Source: CAYLLT01 sp964548565 (lineage in GTDB: Bacteria > Planctomycetota > Phycisphaerae > UBA1845 > PWPN01). Taken from it: a DNA stretch of 19,864 nt. The DNA is taken from assembly GCA_964548565.1 (NCBI GenBank), contig CAZJTF010000099.1:1-19864 (forward strand). Reading direction: 5' to 3'. Each line of letters begins with the position of its first letter. The first letter of the stretch is position 1. Shown here piece after piece: positions 7,720 to 13,887 of this stretch. Under the pieces are notes generated by a model. The model was not told the DNA's origin and did no database searches. It saw only the letters and a list, made by a program, of their open reading frames with translations. The position numbers and the translations under genes are program-made.

Positions 7720-9021
7720 ATGCGGAAGAACTACATTCTTGACGCGAACATCCTCATTCACGATCCGCAATCGATCTTTCACTTCGCCGACAACACGGTC
7801 ATTATTCCGGTTGGCATCATTCGCGAGATCGACCGCTTCAAGAAAGAGATGACGGACCGCGGCTACAACGCGCGGGCGGTCGTCCGCCTGCTCGATTCGC
7901 TCCGCGGCGACCGCAGCCTGGCCGCCGGGATCCCGCTCGAGGGCGGCGGCGAGTTGAAGGTGTACTGTGAGCCGGAACAGGTGCTCGGTGGGCCGAACGG
8001 GGACGGCGATACCGAGATTCTGCGCGTGGCCCAGGCGGTCCGGGCGGACGATCCCGACACGCCCGTCATCATCGTCACCAAGGACATCAACCTGCGGATC
8101 CGGGCAGACGCGGCCGGCCTGCACGCCGAAGACTACGAGTCCGACCGGGTGCTCCTGTCCGACCTGTACACGGGGGAGTTAGAGCGCGCGGTGACGCCGG
8201 AAGAGATGAGCGTCTTTAAGGACTCCGGGCGCCTGCCACTGACCGCCAATTCGGTTTTTCCCAACGAGTACGTGTTGCTTCGATGCAGCGACGGCAGCCG
8301 GCCGACGGCGCTTGGGCGTGTGGACCCTGAGGCACGCCATATCGCCGCCCTGCGTCATGCCGAACACGGCCTCATCGGCGTCAAGCCGCGGAACAAGGAG
8401 CAATACTACGCCCTGGACGCTCTGATGGACGAGCGCGTTCAACTCGTGACACTCATGGGCAAAGCGGGGACAGGGAAGACGCTCCTGGCGATCGCGGCCG
8501 CCATGCATCTGAGCCTCGTGGAGAAGCGTTACCGCGGGATCCTGATCTGCCGCCCGATCTTTCCGCTCGGGCGAGATCTGGGCTTCCTGCCCGGTGACAT
8601 CGGCCAGAAGCTCGACCCGTGGATGAAGCCCGTGGTCGATACCGTGGATTTCCTGCTCGATACGGGCGGTCCGATTCGCGGGCATTCGGACAGTTCGGCC
8701 CTGATCCGCAACGGCCAGATCGAGATCCAGCCGCTCACCTACATCCGCGGCCGAAGCATCGCAAATCGCTTCGTGGTTATTGATGAGGCTCAAAACCTCA
8801 CACCGCTCGAGGTGAAAACCGTCATTACCCGCATCGGGCAGGACAGCAAGATCGTTCTGACCGGCGATCCGTACCAGATCGACAATCCCTATGTCGATGG
8901 TAACAGCAACGGCTTCAGCTACCTGGTGAACCGTTTCCGTTCGCAATCGATCTCCGCTCACGTTGAGCTTCGCAAGGGTGAACGCAGCCCGCTCGCGGAA
9001 CTGGCGGCCAATCTGCTTTGA
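7720..9021 (+). CDS. phoH2: PhoH2-like protein: PIN ribonuclease domain fused to a PhoH ATPase
   Basis: 433-residue cytoplasmic protein. Residues 1 to about 150 form a PIN domain with the acidic residues expected for metal-dependent RNA cleavage: Asp8 in YILDANILI, Glu36, Asp97 and Asp122 in VTKDINLR. Residues from about 220 form a PhoH ATPase with Walker A GKAGTGKT at 247-254, Walker B VVIDEAQN at 352-359 and the LTGDPYQID segment at 380-388. Family members with this arrangement (PhoH2, YlaK) unwind and cleave RNA in an ATP-dependent way and are linked to toxin-antitoxin biology. No small upstream antitoxin gene is visible, as the gene is divergent from valS. The start is fixed by the PIN motif, and the promoter implies a leaderless mRNA. 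Next downstream on the same strand is the large RNA gene; a link between the two is possible but untested. Confidence 0.93.
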   Translation: MRKNYILDANILIHDPQSIFHFADNTVIIPVGIIREIDRFKKEMTDRGYNARAVVRLLDSLRGDRSLAAGIPLEGGGELKVYCEPEQVLGGPNGDGDTEILRVAQAVRADDPDTPVIIVTKDINLRIRADAAGLHAEDYESDRVLLSDLYTGELERAVTPEEMSVFKDSGRLPLTANSVFPNEYVLLRCSDGSRPTALGRVDPEARHIAALRHAEHGLIGVKPRNKEQYYALDALMDERVQLVTLMGKAGTGKTLLAIAAAMHLSLVEKRYRGILICRPIFPLGRDLGFLPGDIGQKLDPWMKPVVDTVDFLLDTGGPIRGHSDSSALIRNGQIEIQPLTYIRGRSIANRFVVIDEAQNLTPLEVKTVITRIGQDSKIVLTGDPYQIDNPYVDGNSNGFSYLVNRFRSQSISAHVELRKGERSPLAELAANLL

Positions 9022-9169
9022 TCACCTGCCCCCGGACGACCGTCAGTCCCCGAACCTGAACCGATCCAGTCCTGTGAATAAAAAAATCCGACGAAAAACT
9101 TCGGGCGAATCCGCGGAGGCGTCATCTGACGGTAGTCGCGGTCTCACGCCGGCTTAGCGCAGGTGAAGC

Positions 9170-9199
9170 CTGTGGACATCCTGTGGGCGGCATCTGTGG
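9170..9199 (+). promoter_or_regulatory. Three phased CTGTGG hexamers upstream of the RNA promoter
   Basis: CTGTGG occurs at 9170-9175, 9181-9186 and 9194-9199, at spacings of 11 and 13 bp, or roughly one helical turn. The last copy ends 26 bp before the -35 hexamer of the large RNA, the usual place for activator sites. The stretch 9022-9169 before it holds no gene that I can support and no clear terminator for phoH2. Confidence 0.35.
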
Positions 9200-9224
9200 G
9201 TAGGCGGAGAGGCGCGTTTTTGCT

Positions 9225-9253
9225 TTGCCCGCCTGAATTTCTTGTGGTAGATT
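9225..9253 (+). promoter_or_regulatory. Extended -10 promoter of the large structured RNA
   Basis: TTGCCC (9225-9230) and TAGATT (9248-9253) are 17 bp apart, and TGG directly before the -10 gives an extended -10 (TGn). Start of transcription is predicted at about 9259-9260. This coincides exactly with the first paired base of the terminal stem of the RNA, an independent agreement that strengthens both calls. A second hexamer, TACTAT at 9253-9258, would place the start inside the stem. Confidence 0.55.
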
Positions 9254-9600
9254 ACTATCGCGACGTGAAGGTCGCGAATGCTCGGCACCTCAGCCGATCC
9301 TGACAACTCCGGTAGAGCGGTCAACCATCCAAGGAGCTTCGGAAGCCGGCAGCAATGTACGGCGCGAAGCGAGGTGAACACATAGCCCGGATGGGGCACG
9401 CTTGAATGATCAGGGTGACGGCCGGTGCGGGAAACCTAAGAGGGTCGCCGGGTCAAACCGTGTGGTCTACCCATGCGGGTGGCTCGGTGGGGCGGATGCC
9501 GATCGAGACTCTGGGGCGCCGCGATCCCAGCGTAAGCCGGGTTCGGAAAGCGCGTGAGAGGAGACCGGGCGAAATCCTGGTCGAGGCGTCTGTCACGGAA

Positions 9601-9826
9601 CCCTGGAAGGTAAAACCCAGGGGAGCATCCAGCAGCCGATGTGCTAACCACATGTGGGCTGCCAGGGACTCCCGGAAGGCTGAACCCCAGGAACTGCGGC
9701 CTGTCGAGCCGGCCCCGCACCTCGGTGCAGGGTATACCGTCAGGCGAAACAGTAGGTGGGGTCTTCCACCCGGAAACGGGCTGGATACCTTCCGAGAGGA
9801 GAAAGCTCCGAAGGGTGAATCCCAGG
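9601..9826 (+). repeat. Motif GAAGG-N3-AA-CCCAGG present three times within the large RNA
   Basis: Copies lie at 9605-9621 (GGAAGG...AACCCAGG), 9674-9691 (GGAAGG, CTG, AACCCCAGG) and 9809-9826 (CGAAGG, GTG, AATCCCAGG). Copy 1 is the loop and inner strands of a CCCTGG/CCAGGG hairpin. Copy 3 is flanked by the pairing arms GCTCC (9805-9809) and GGAGC (9825-9829). The same purine-rich core in different stems points to a recurrent loop module rather than to a simple sequence repeat. Confidence 0.6.
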
Positions 9827-10312
9827 AGCGCTGCCGGTGTGAAACAAAACCGGCCCGGGATCGTGGGGAGTAAGCCGTCAAGAGGGTAGCCAAACCCTGA
9901 AGGCGGAACGAAGCGGGCAGGCAAAGCCCGTGGAAAGTGGACCCGCGATTCCTGAATGTGCTGTAGGGAGTGGAAGCCCACGAGAGGTGCGGGCTCGCTG
10001 TGGCGGGCCGGCTAGGCTCTGCTGGGTAAGACTCGACAGGAGGCCAAGCTCGACGAGTGGAGTCGCTGTTCACTTAACTGAGACCAGCGTCGTCCGCTGA
10101 GGGAAGACCACACAGCCGAGGAAATGGCCAACGGCACAGTGGGATCGCCGAACCAGAACGTGCGATACCTTGGCGGACGGAAAACTCTGAACGGGCAGCT
10201 CACCTGCGAGGACGATCCGGGACGGACAACGCTCCGGCTCGAGCAGCAGATCCGAAGACTCTGAAGGGCACGCGAGCGTTCTCCTTCACGTCGCATTTTT
10301 GTTGCGCAACAG

Positions 10313-10338
10313 CGGCCGCCATCATGCGGCCGTTTTTT
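10313..10338 (+). terminator. Rho-independent terminator of the large RNA
   Basis: CGGCCGC (10313-10319) and GCGGCCG (10326-10332) form a perfect 7-bp GC stem with a 6-nt loop, followed at once by six T (10333-10338). It sits 18 nt after the closing strand of the terminal stem. From here to about 10482 I see no gene or clear signal. Confidence 0.88.
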
Positions 10339-10482
10339 GTTTGCCTCCCGAGGACTCTTCCTGCTCGTCCTCGCAGCCCAGCCCTGCATCCTGGCCCGGG
10401 TTTTGACCTCGGCGGATCGGGCAAGCCACGTTCGTCACGCCACGCCCGCAGGACACAAGCGGTAGATCCAAAAGCCACCTAA

Positions 10483-10518
10483 GCACGTGCATCTGGCTTT
10501 GCGGTGGATGACACGTGT
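10483..10518 (+). promoter_or_regulatory. Pair of CACGTG palindromes ahead of the Tat sugar operon
   Basis: GCACGTGC (10483-10490) and ACACGTGT (10511-10518) are 8-bp perfect palindromes with a common CACGTG core, 28 bp centre to centre. They lie 39-74 bp before the start codon at 10557, where an operator would be. No convincing -35/-10 pair was found between them and the gene. Hexamers of this composition also occur by chance in GC-rich DNA. Confidence 0.3.
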
Positions 10519-10556
10519 GCGGGGGCGCGGTAGCCTGTCAGCCGGAGGTGCATGTC

Positions 10557-11588
10557 ATGTCTGGATCGACGACGCGACGGGAGTTTCTGAAGGCCGGCGC
10601 TGCTGCCGCGGCGTCCTGTACGCTGGGGGGGATCGCGCCCGGGGCCGAGCCCGCCGCCCGTCCCGCCCGCAAGCAGATCTGGGCCAACCTTCTCCACCTC
10701 AGCTACAACATGTGGTGCGACTGGGGATGCCCCCATCCGGAGGGGAGCTATATCAACCGCACGCCCGATCTCCGGTTCGACGAGAAGCTCTGGAACGATC
10801 TCCTGCCACGCATGTCCGAGGCGGGCATGAACATGGTCGTCATCGATCTGGGGGATGGCGTGAAGTACGGGAGCCACCCGGAGATCGCGGTGAACGGCGC
10901 GTGGTCGACGCAGAAGCTGCGGGCCGAGCTTCGAAAGATCCGCGACCTGGGCCTGGAGCCGATCCCGAAGCTGAATTTCTCGACCTGCCATGACTCGTGG
11001 ATGAACGGCTATGACCGCCAGGTCTCGACCGACGTCTACTACAAGTTCTGCGCAGAACTCATCGCGGAAGTGATCGACCTCTTCGACAAGCCGCGGCTGT
11101 TCCACCTCGGCATGGACGAAGAGACCGCCGAGCACCAGAAGAACTTCCAGTTCGTGGTTGTCCGGCAGCACGACCTGTGGTGGCACGATTTCCTGTTTCT
11201 CGTCGAGCAGGTCGAGAAGGGCGGCTCGCGCCCGTGGATCTGGGCGGATTTCGTGTGGGTGCACCCGGAGGCGTTCTGGAAGCGCATGCCGAAGAACGTC
11301 CTGCAGAGCAACTGGTATTACGCGAAGAAGTTCGAGCGGAGCGTGACGGCCGTGGATGCCTACCACACGCTCGACGCGCACGGTTACGAGCAGGTGCCGA
11401 CCGGGAGCAATTACAGCAACCCGGAGAACTTCGAGCTGACCGTCAAGTACTGCCGCAAGCACGTCGCGCCCGAGCGCCTGCTTGGATTCATCCAGACGCC
11501 GTGGCGCCCGACGCTGGAGGAGTGCCGGCAGCGGCACGTCGAGGCGATCGAGCAGGTGCGGCGCGCGATCAGCGCGTTCAACGCCTGA
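10557..11588 (+). CDS. Tat-exported TIM-barrel glycoside hydrolase-like protein (GH20-like)
   Basis: 343-residue protein with a twin-arginine signal: TTRREFLK at residues 5-12, then an alanine-rich hydrophobic stretch and likely cleavage near residue 30. It would fold in the cytoplasm and be exported. The mature part has barrel-like alternation and the segment FHLGMDEE at 182-189. Its Asp187-Glu188 pair matches the catalytic Asp-Glu dyad of family 20 hexosaminidases (HxGxDE), which split terminal beta-N-acetylhexosamines by substrate-assisted catalysis. It is shorter than typical GH20 enzymes and lacks their N-terminal domain, so another activity in the same clan is possible. The start is fixed by GGAGG at 10544-10548, 8 nt before ATG and directly ahead of the Tat motif. 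It forms an operon with the isomerase-like gene 51 bp downstream. Confidence 0.72.
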   Translation: MSGSTTRREFLKAGAAAAASCTLGGIAPGAEPAARPARKQIWANLLHLSYNMWCDWGCPHPEGSYINRTPDLRFDEKLWNDLLPRMSEAGMNMVVIDLGDGVKYGSHPEIAVNGAWSTQKLRAELRKIRDLGLEPIPKLNFSTCHDSWMNGYDRQVSTDVYYKFCAELIAEVIDLFDKPRLFHLGMDEETAEHQKNFQFVVVRQHDLWWHDFLFLVEQVEKGGSRPWIWADFVWVHPEAFWKRMPKNVLQSNWYYAKKFERSVTAVDAYHTLDAHGYEQVPTGSNYSNPENFELTVKYCRKHVAPERLLGFIQTPWRPTLEECRQRHVEAIEQVRRAISAFNA

Positions 11589-11589
11589 C

Positions 11590-11607
11590 GGCCGCGGGCA
11601 AGCGGCC
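11590..11607 (+). other. Intercistronic GC hairpin between the two Tat genes
   Basis: GGCCGC (11590-11595) and GCGGCC (11602-11607) form a perfect 6-bp stem with loop GGGCAA. It follows directly on the stop codon of the upstream gene, has no T-run, and lies 32 nt before the next start. It may stabilise the upstream message or trim downstream expression; termination is unlikely. Confidence 0.4.
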
Positions 11608-11613
11608 CCGGCC

Positions 11614-11641
11614 CATGCACCATCCGGGAGACATGCACCAT
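11614..11641 (+). repeat. 10-bp direct repeat CATGCACCAT spanning the start region of the isomerase-like gene
   Basis: CATGCACCAT occurs at 11614-11623 and 11632-11641, with the GGGAG ribosome binding site (11626-11630) between them. The second copy contains the first two bases of the ATG at 11640. It looks like a short duplication, or a binding site pair overlapping the translation start. Confidence 0.4.
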
Positions 11642-13070
11642 GCTTCATCGACTGAGCCGGAGAGGATTCCTCGGAGCATCCGCGGCGGCCGTCAGCATCG
11701 GTCGCACCACCCTGTCCCGTGCCCAGGAGGTGCAGGACGCGCCGTCCGGCCCCGTTCGCGTGCACTGCATCTACGCCGGTCGCCCGCGCCAGGCCTGGCC
11801 CAAGCCTGCGTTCGACCCGCGTGCCGAGATGGAGCGGTTCGAGCGGGCGCTGCAGGAGATGAAACCGGCGCTGGCGGGGGTCGAACTCACCGGCGGGCAG
11901 CTCGTGCAGACGCCGGAGGAGGCGGCCCGGGCGGTTGCGGCCGCCCGGCAGGCGGACGGCATCCTGCTGGTTCATCTCACGCTCGGCGTGCTCCCTCTCA
12001 TGCAGAAGATCGTCGAGGCGGGCAAGCCCACGGTCGTTTTCTCGCAGCCGTTCAGCGGCCATGAATGGATGTTCGTGCGGCAGTGGCAGCGCGAGGGTCG
12101 GCGCATCGTTCTGCTCGCGACGAGCGACATGGGTGAGATCGCTCCCGCGGTTCGACTGCTCCGCGTGCCGGCACTCATGGCACGCTCGCGCATCGTGGCG
12201 GTGCCGGGCAGGCTGGACGGATCGGCGCCCGCCTGCTCGCCCGAGAAGATCAAGGCGACACTCGGGTGCGAGGTGGTCCCCGTCAGCTACGACCGGCTGA
12301 GCAAAGCGCACGAGGCGATTGATCCGAAGCAGGCGGAGGCCGAGGCGGAGCAGGTCTGGACGAGCCAGGCGAAGCGCATCGTCGAGCCCACGCGCGAGGA
12401 GATCGTGAAGAGTGCCCGCATGTACCTCGCCATGCGTGAAACGATGCGGGCCGAGCGGGCCCAGGCGATCACGATCAACTGCCTGGGCGGGCTGCCGATC
12501 GACAAGCTCGGGTATCCGTGCCTGGCCTTCAGCCGGCTGGACGATATGGGCCTCGTCGGAGCGTGCGAATCGGATATCGACTCGACCCTTACCAAGTTGA
12601 TGTTCGCGTATGGCTTCGGCGTACCCGGGTTCATCACCGACCCGCTCTTCGACACCGCGAAGAACGCCGTCATCCACGCCCACTGCACGGGGCCGACGCG
12701 GATGGACGGCCCGGCGGGCAAACGCGCACCTTTCATCATCCGCACGCACACCGACGACGACAAAGGCGCGGCCCTCGAGGTCGAGTACCGCGTCGGGCAG
12801 GTCATCACGTGCGCGAAGCTGGTGAACCTCGACACCATGATGCTCACCACCGGCCGGATCACCGAGGTGACCGACTTCGAGGACCGCGGCTGCCGGACGC
12901 AGATCACCACGCAGGTGACGAATGCGGCCAGACTCCTCGAGAACTGGGGCGCCGGCCTGGTGGACGGCTGGATGCCGCAGCTCCACCGCGTGGTCTTCTA
13001 CGGCGACCACACCAGCGGCGTGACCGATCTCGGGCAGCTCATGGGATTCAGAGTCATAGAGGCAATGTGA
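11640..13070 (+). CDS. Tat-exported L-fucose/L-arabinose isomerase-fold protein
   Basis: 476-residue protein with a twin-arginine signal (SRRGFLGASAAA at about 6-17) and likely cleavage near residue 28. The C-terminal half resembles the FucI/AraA isomerase fold. TINCLGG is followed by PCLAFSRLDDMGLVGACESDID, with Glu310 and Asp312 where the family has metal-binding acids, and then by His346 and His348 in VIHAHCTGP. FucI and AraA interconvert aldoses and ketoses with Mn2+ in the cytoplasm, so a Tat signal on such a protein is unusual; metal loading before export would explain the choice of the Tat route. Activity is unproven, and it may be a sugar-binding or otherwise repurposed relative. GGGAG lies 9 nt before the ATG. 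It is the second gene of the operon with the GH20-like protein, which suggests work on sugars released outside the cytoplasm. Confidence 0.75.
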   Translation: MLHRLSRRGFLGASAAAVSIGRTTLSRAQEVQDAPSGPVRVHCIYAGRPRQAWPKPAFDPRAEMERFERALQEMKPALAGVELTGGQLVQTPEEAARAVAAARQADGILLVHLTLGVLPLMQKIVEAGKPTVVFSQPFSGHEWMFVRQWQREGRRIVLLATSDMGEIAPAVRLLRVPALMARSRIVAVPGRLDGSAPACSPEKIKATLGCEVVPVSYDRLSKAHEAIDPKQAEAEAEQVWTSQAKRIVEPTREEIVKSARMYLAMRETMRAERAQAITINCLGGLPIDKLGYPCLAFSRLDDMGLVGACESDIDSTLTKLMFAYGFGVPGFITDPLFDTAKNAVIHAHCTGPTRMDGPAGKRAPFIIRTHTDDDKGAALEVEYRVGQVITCAKLVNLDTMMLTTGRITEVTDFEDRGCRTQITTQVTNAARLLENWGAGLVDGWMPQLHRVVFYGDHTSGVTDLGQLMGFRVIEAM

Positions 13071-13133
13071 TCCAATCTCGGCCCGGAGTACGGCCGACCA
13101 CCGGCCCTGATGTGCTGGCACTGTCCTGCCGGG

Positions 13134-13139
13134 TATACT
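13134..13139 (+). promoter_or_regulatory. -10 box TATACT of the MNT/HEPN operon, predicted leaderless
   Basis: TATACT matches the consensus at 5 of 6 positions and is identical to the phoH2 -10 box. It ends 6 nt before the ATG at 13146, so transcription should begin at or next to the start codon. No good -35 hexamer is present at 16-18 bp, so activity may need an activator. Confidence 0.45.
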
Positions 13140-13145
13140 GTTATC

Positions 13146-13484
13146 ATGGACGCTCGGATTACGGGCAACGCACCACCAACAGTCGAGGATCTCCTCCCGG
13201 AGATCGTCGGTCGGTTGCGGGATGCGCTCGCGCCGCTTTCGATCTACCTGTTTGGCTCCTACGCCTACGGTATGCCCGGTCCAGATAGCGATCTTGACCT
13301 CCTGGTCGTGATCAGGAACGCTGCGCCGCATTCGGAATCGGACGCTTACCGAGCCCTGACCGGCATCCCAATTCCTGTCGACGTTCTGGTCTACACACAG
13401 GAGCAGTTCGAGAACCGTTCGAACTGGCCGGTCGGACTGGAACGGACAATAGCCGAGAGGGGCCGACTGCTTTATGCAGCCTGA
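13146..13484 (+). CDS. Minimal nucleotidyltransferase (MNT antitoxin-type)
   Basis: 112-residue protein of the DNA polymerase beta-like minimal nucleotidyltransferases. The active-site motif is GSYAYG at 37-42 followed by DSDLD at 47-51, giving metal-binding Asp49 and Asp51. The third acid is Asp79 in IPVDVLVYT. In many genomes such proteins pair with a HEPN protein. In studied pairs the MNT partner neutralises the HEPN RNase by adding AMP, which is the likely role here. The gene overlaps the HEPN gene by 11 bp, typical of these modules. The chosen ATG has no Shine-Dalgarno but follows a -10 box by 6 nt. An in-frame ATG at 13110 would place the -10 box inside the gene. Confidence 0.85.
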   Translation: MDARITGNAPPTVEDLLPEIVGRLRDALAPLSIYLFGSYAYGMPGPDSDLDLLVVIRNAAPHSESDAYRALTGIPIPVDVLVYTQEQFENRSNWPVGLERTIAERGRLLYAA

Positions 13485-13878
13485 GCCGGCTCAGATCCGC
13501 GAATGGCTGCTCAAAGCCCGCAGCGACTGGAAAGCCGCAGAGGTCGCGCTGGCTTCGGCAAGTGATCTTCAAGCGATCGCGGCGTTCCACTGCCAACAAG
13601 CGATCGAGAAGCTCCTGAAAGCGTTTCTGGTGACGCTGCCGGTCGAGCCTCCCCGTACACACGACCTGCGATACCTGGCGGAGTACTGTGCGCGCTACGA
13701 CGCAGCATTTGCGGCGCTGGCCCTCCGGGTGGGGCCGCTCACCCGGTACGCCGTTCACGTCCGGTATCTCGGGTTGCCAGACCCCACGCAGGATGACGTC
13801 CAGGCGGCGCTTCATCTGGTTGCCGAGGTGTGGGACTTCATTCTTCTTCACATTCCGCCCGCCGCGCGCCCGCAGTAA
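13474..13878 (+). CDS. HEPN-domain protein (toxin-type partner of MNT)
   Basis: 134-residue all-helical protein. The HEPN signature AAFHCQQAIEKLLKAFLV is at about 36-52, followed by RTHDLRYLAEYC at 60-71 and LTRYAVHVRYLG from about 88. HEPN toxins usually cleave RNA through an R-x4-6-H motif. The nearest match here is Arg90-x3-His94, one residue short of the canonical spacing, so catalytic activity is uncertain. It may belong to the branch of the family that binds nucleotides or RNA without cleavage. Its start lies inside the end of the MNT gene, so it is probably translated by coupling. The next gene, an ABC-F ATPase, starts 9 bp after the stop. Confidence 0.83.
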   Translation: MQPEPAQIREWLLKARSDWKAAEVALASASDLQAIAAFHCQQAIEKLLKAFLVTLPVEPPRTHDLRYLAEYCARYDAAFAALALRVGPLTRYAVHVRYLGLPDPTQDDVQAALHLVAEVWDFILLHIPPAARPQ

Positions 13879-13881
13879 CAT
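13876..13881 (+). promoter_or_regulatory. Possible -10 box TAACAT for the ABC-F gene, overlapping the HEPN stop codon
   Basis: TAACAT includes the TAA stop of the HEPN gene and ends 6 nt before the ABC-F ATG at 13888, the same spacing as at the MNT gene. It matches the consensus at 4 of 6 positions, and no good -35 is present. The same hexamer is used in the candidate kinase promoter near 343. Confidence 0.25.
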
Positions 13882-13887
13882 TTCCGT

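Larger units (their letters stand above)
9260..10338 (+). ncRNA. Predicted large structured noncoding RNA, about 1.08 kb, class not recognised
   Basis: The ends are defined by a promoter, a 12-bp perfect pairing of the 5' end (9260-9271, GCGACGTGAAGG) with the 3' region (10283-10294, CCTTCACGTCGC), and a rho-independent terminator ending at 10338. Local hairpins seen by eye include 9282-9286/9293-9297, 9414-9419/9444-9449, 9467-9472/9477-9482, 9511-9515/9526-9530, 9563-9569/9576-9582, 9601-9606/9617-9622, and 9632-9637 plus 9639-9643 with 9649-9653 plus 9657-9662. Others are 9698-9701/9711-9714, 9769-9772/9777-9780 (GAAA tetraloop), 9833-9838/9849-9854, 9883-9887/9894-9898, 9914-9918/9926-9930, 9970-9973/9978-9981 and 10085-10089/10095-10099. 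Linkers and loops are rich in GAA and GGAA, as in large tertiary-folded RNAs. The RNase P core (GAGGAAAGUCC, ACAGAAA), tmRNA ends and group II intron domain V are absent. Size and architecture recall GOLLD, ROOL and OLE, but I could not match it to any of them. Function is unknown. Confidence 0.75.

Noticed and set aside
5841..7742. 633-codon open frame on the plus strand opposite valS
   Set aside because: Shadow of valS, which carries clear synthetase motifs in the minus frame.
9406..9873. 155-codon plus-strand frame inside the large RNA
   Set aside because: It starts and stops in the middle of the RNA, has no ribosome binding site or family motif, and its bases are taken up by hairpins. 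Codons bear no relation to the repeated loop modules.
9260..10338. RNase P RNA, tmRNA or a group II intron as identity of the large RNA
   Set aside because: The RNase P core strings, the tmRNA end sequences and the group II domain V hairpin were looked for and not found. There is no reverse transcriptase frame, and the own promoter, terminal stem and terminator do not fit an intron.
13114..13131. Sigma-54-like TGGCAC...TGCC element before the MNT gene
   Set aside because: The GG to GC distance is one base short of the strict -24/-12 spacing, and no enhancer-binding regulator is nearby. The TATACT box is a better explanation.
10479..13331. 950-codon open frame on the minus strand across the Tat operon
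   Set aside because: It is the complement of two well supported genes, has the Arg/His/Asp/Pro-rich composition of a shadow frame in GC-rich DNA, and shows no family motif.
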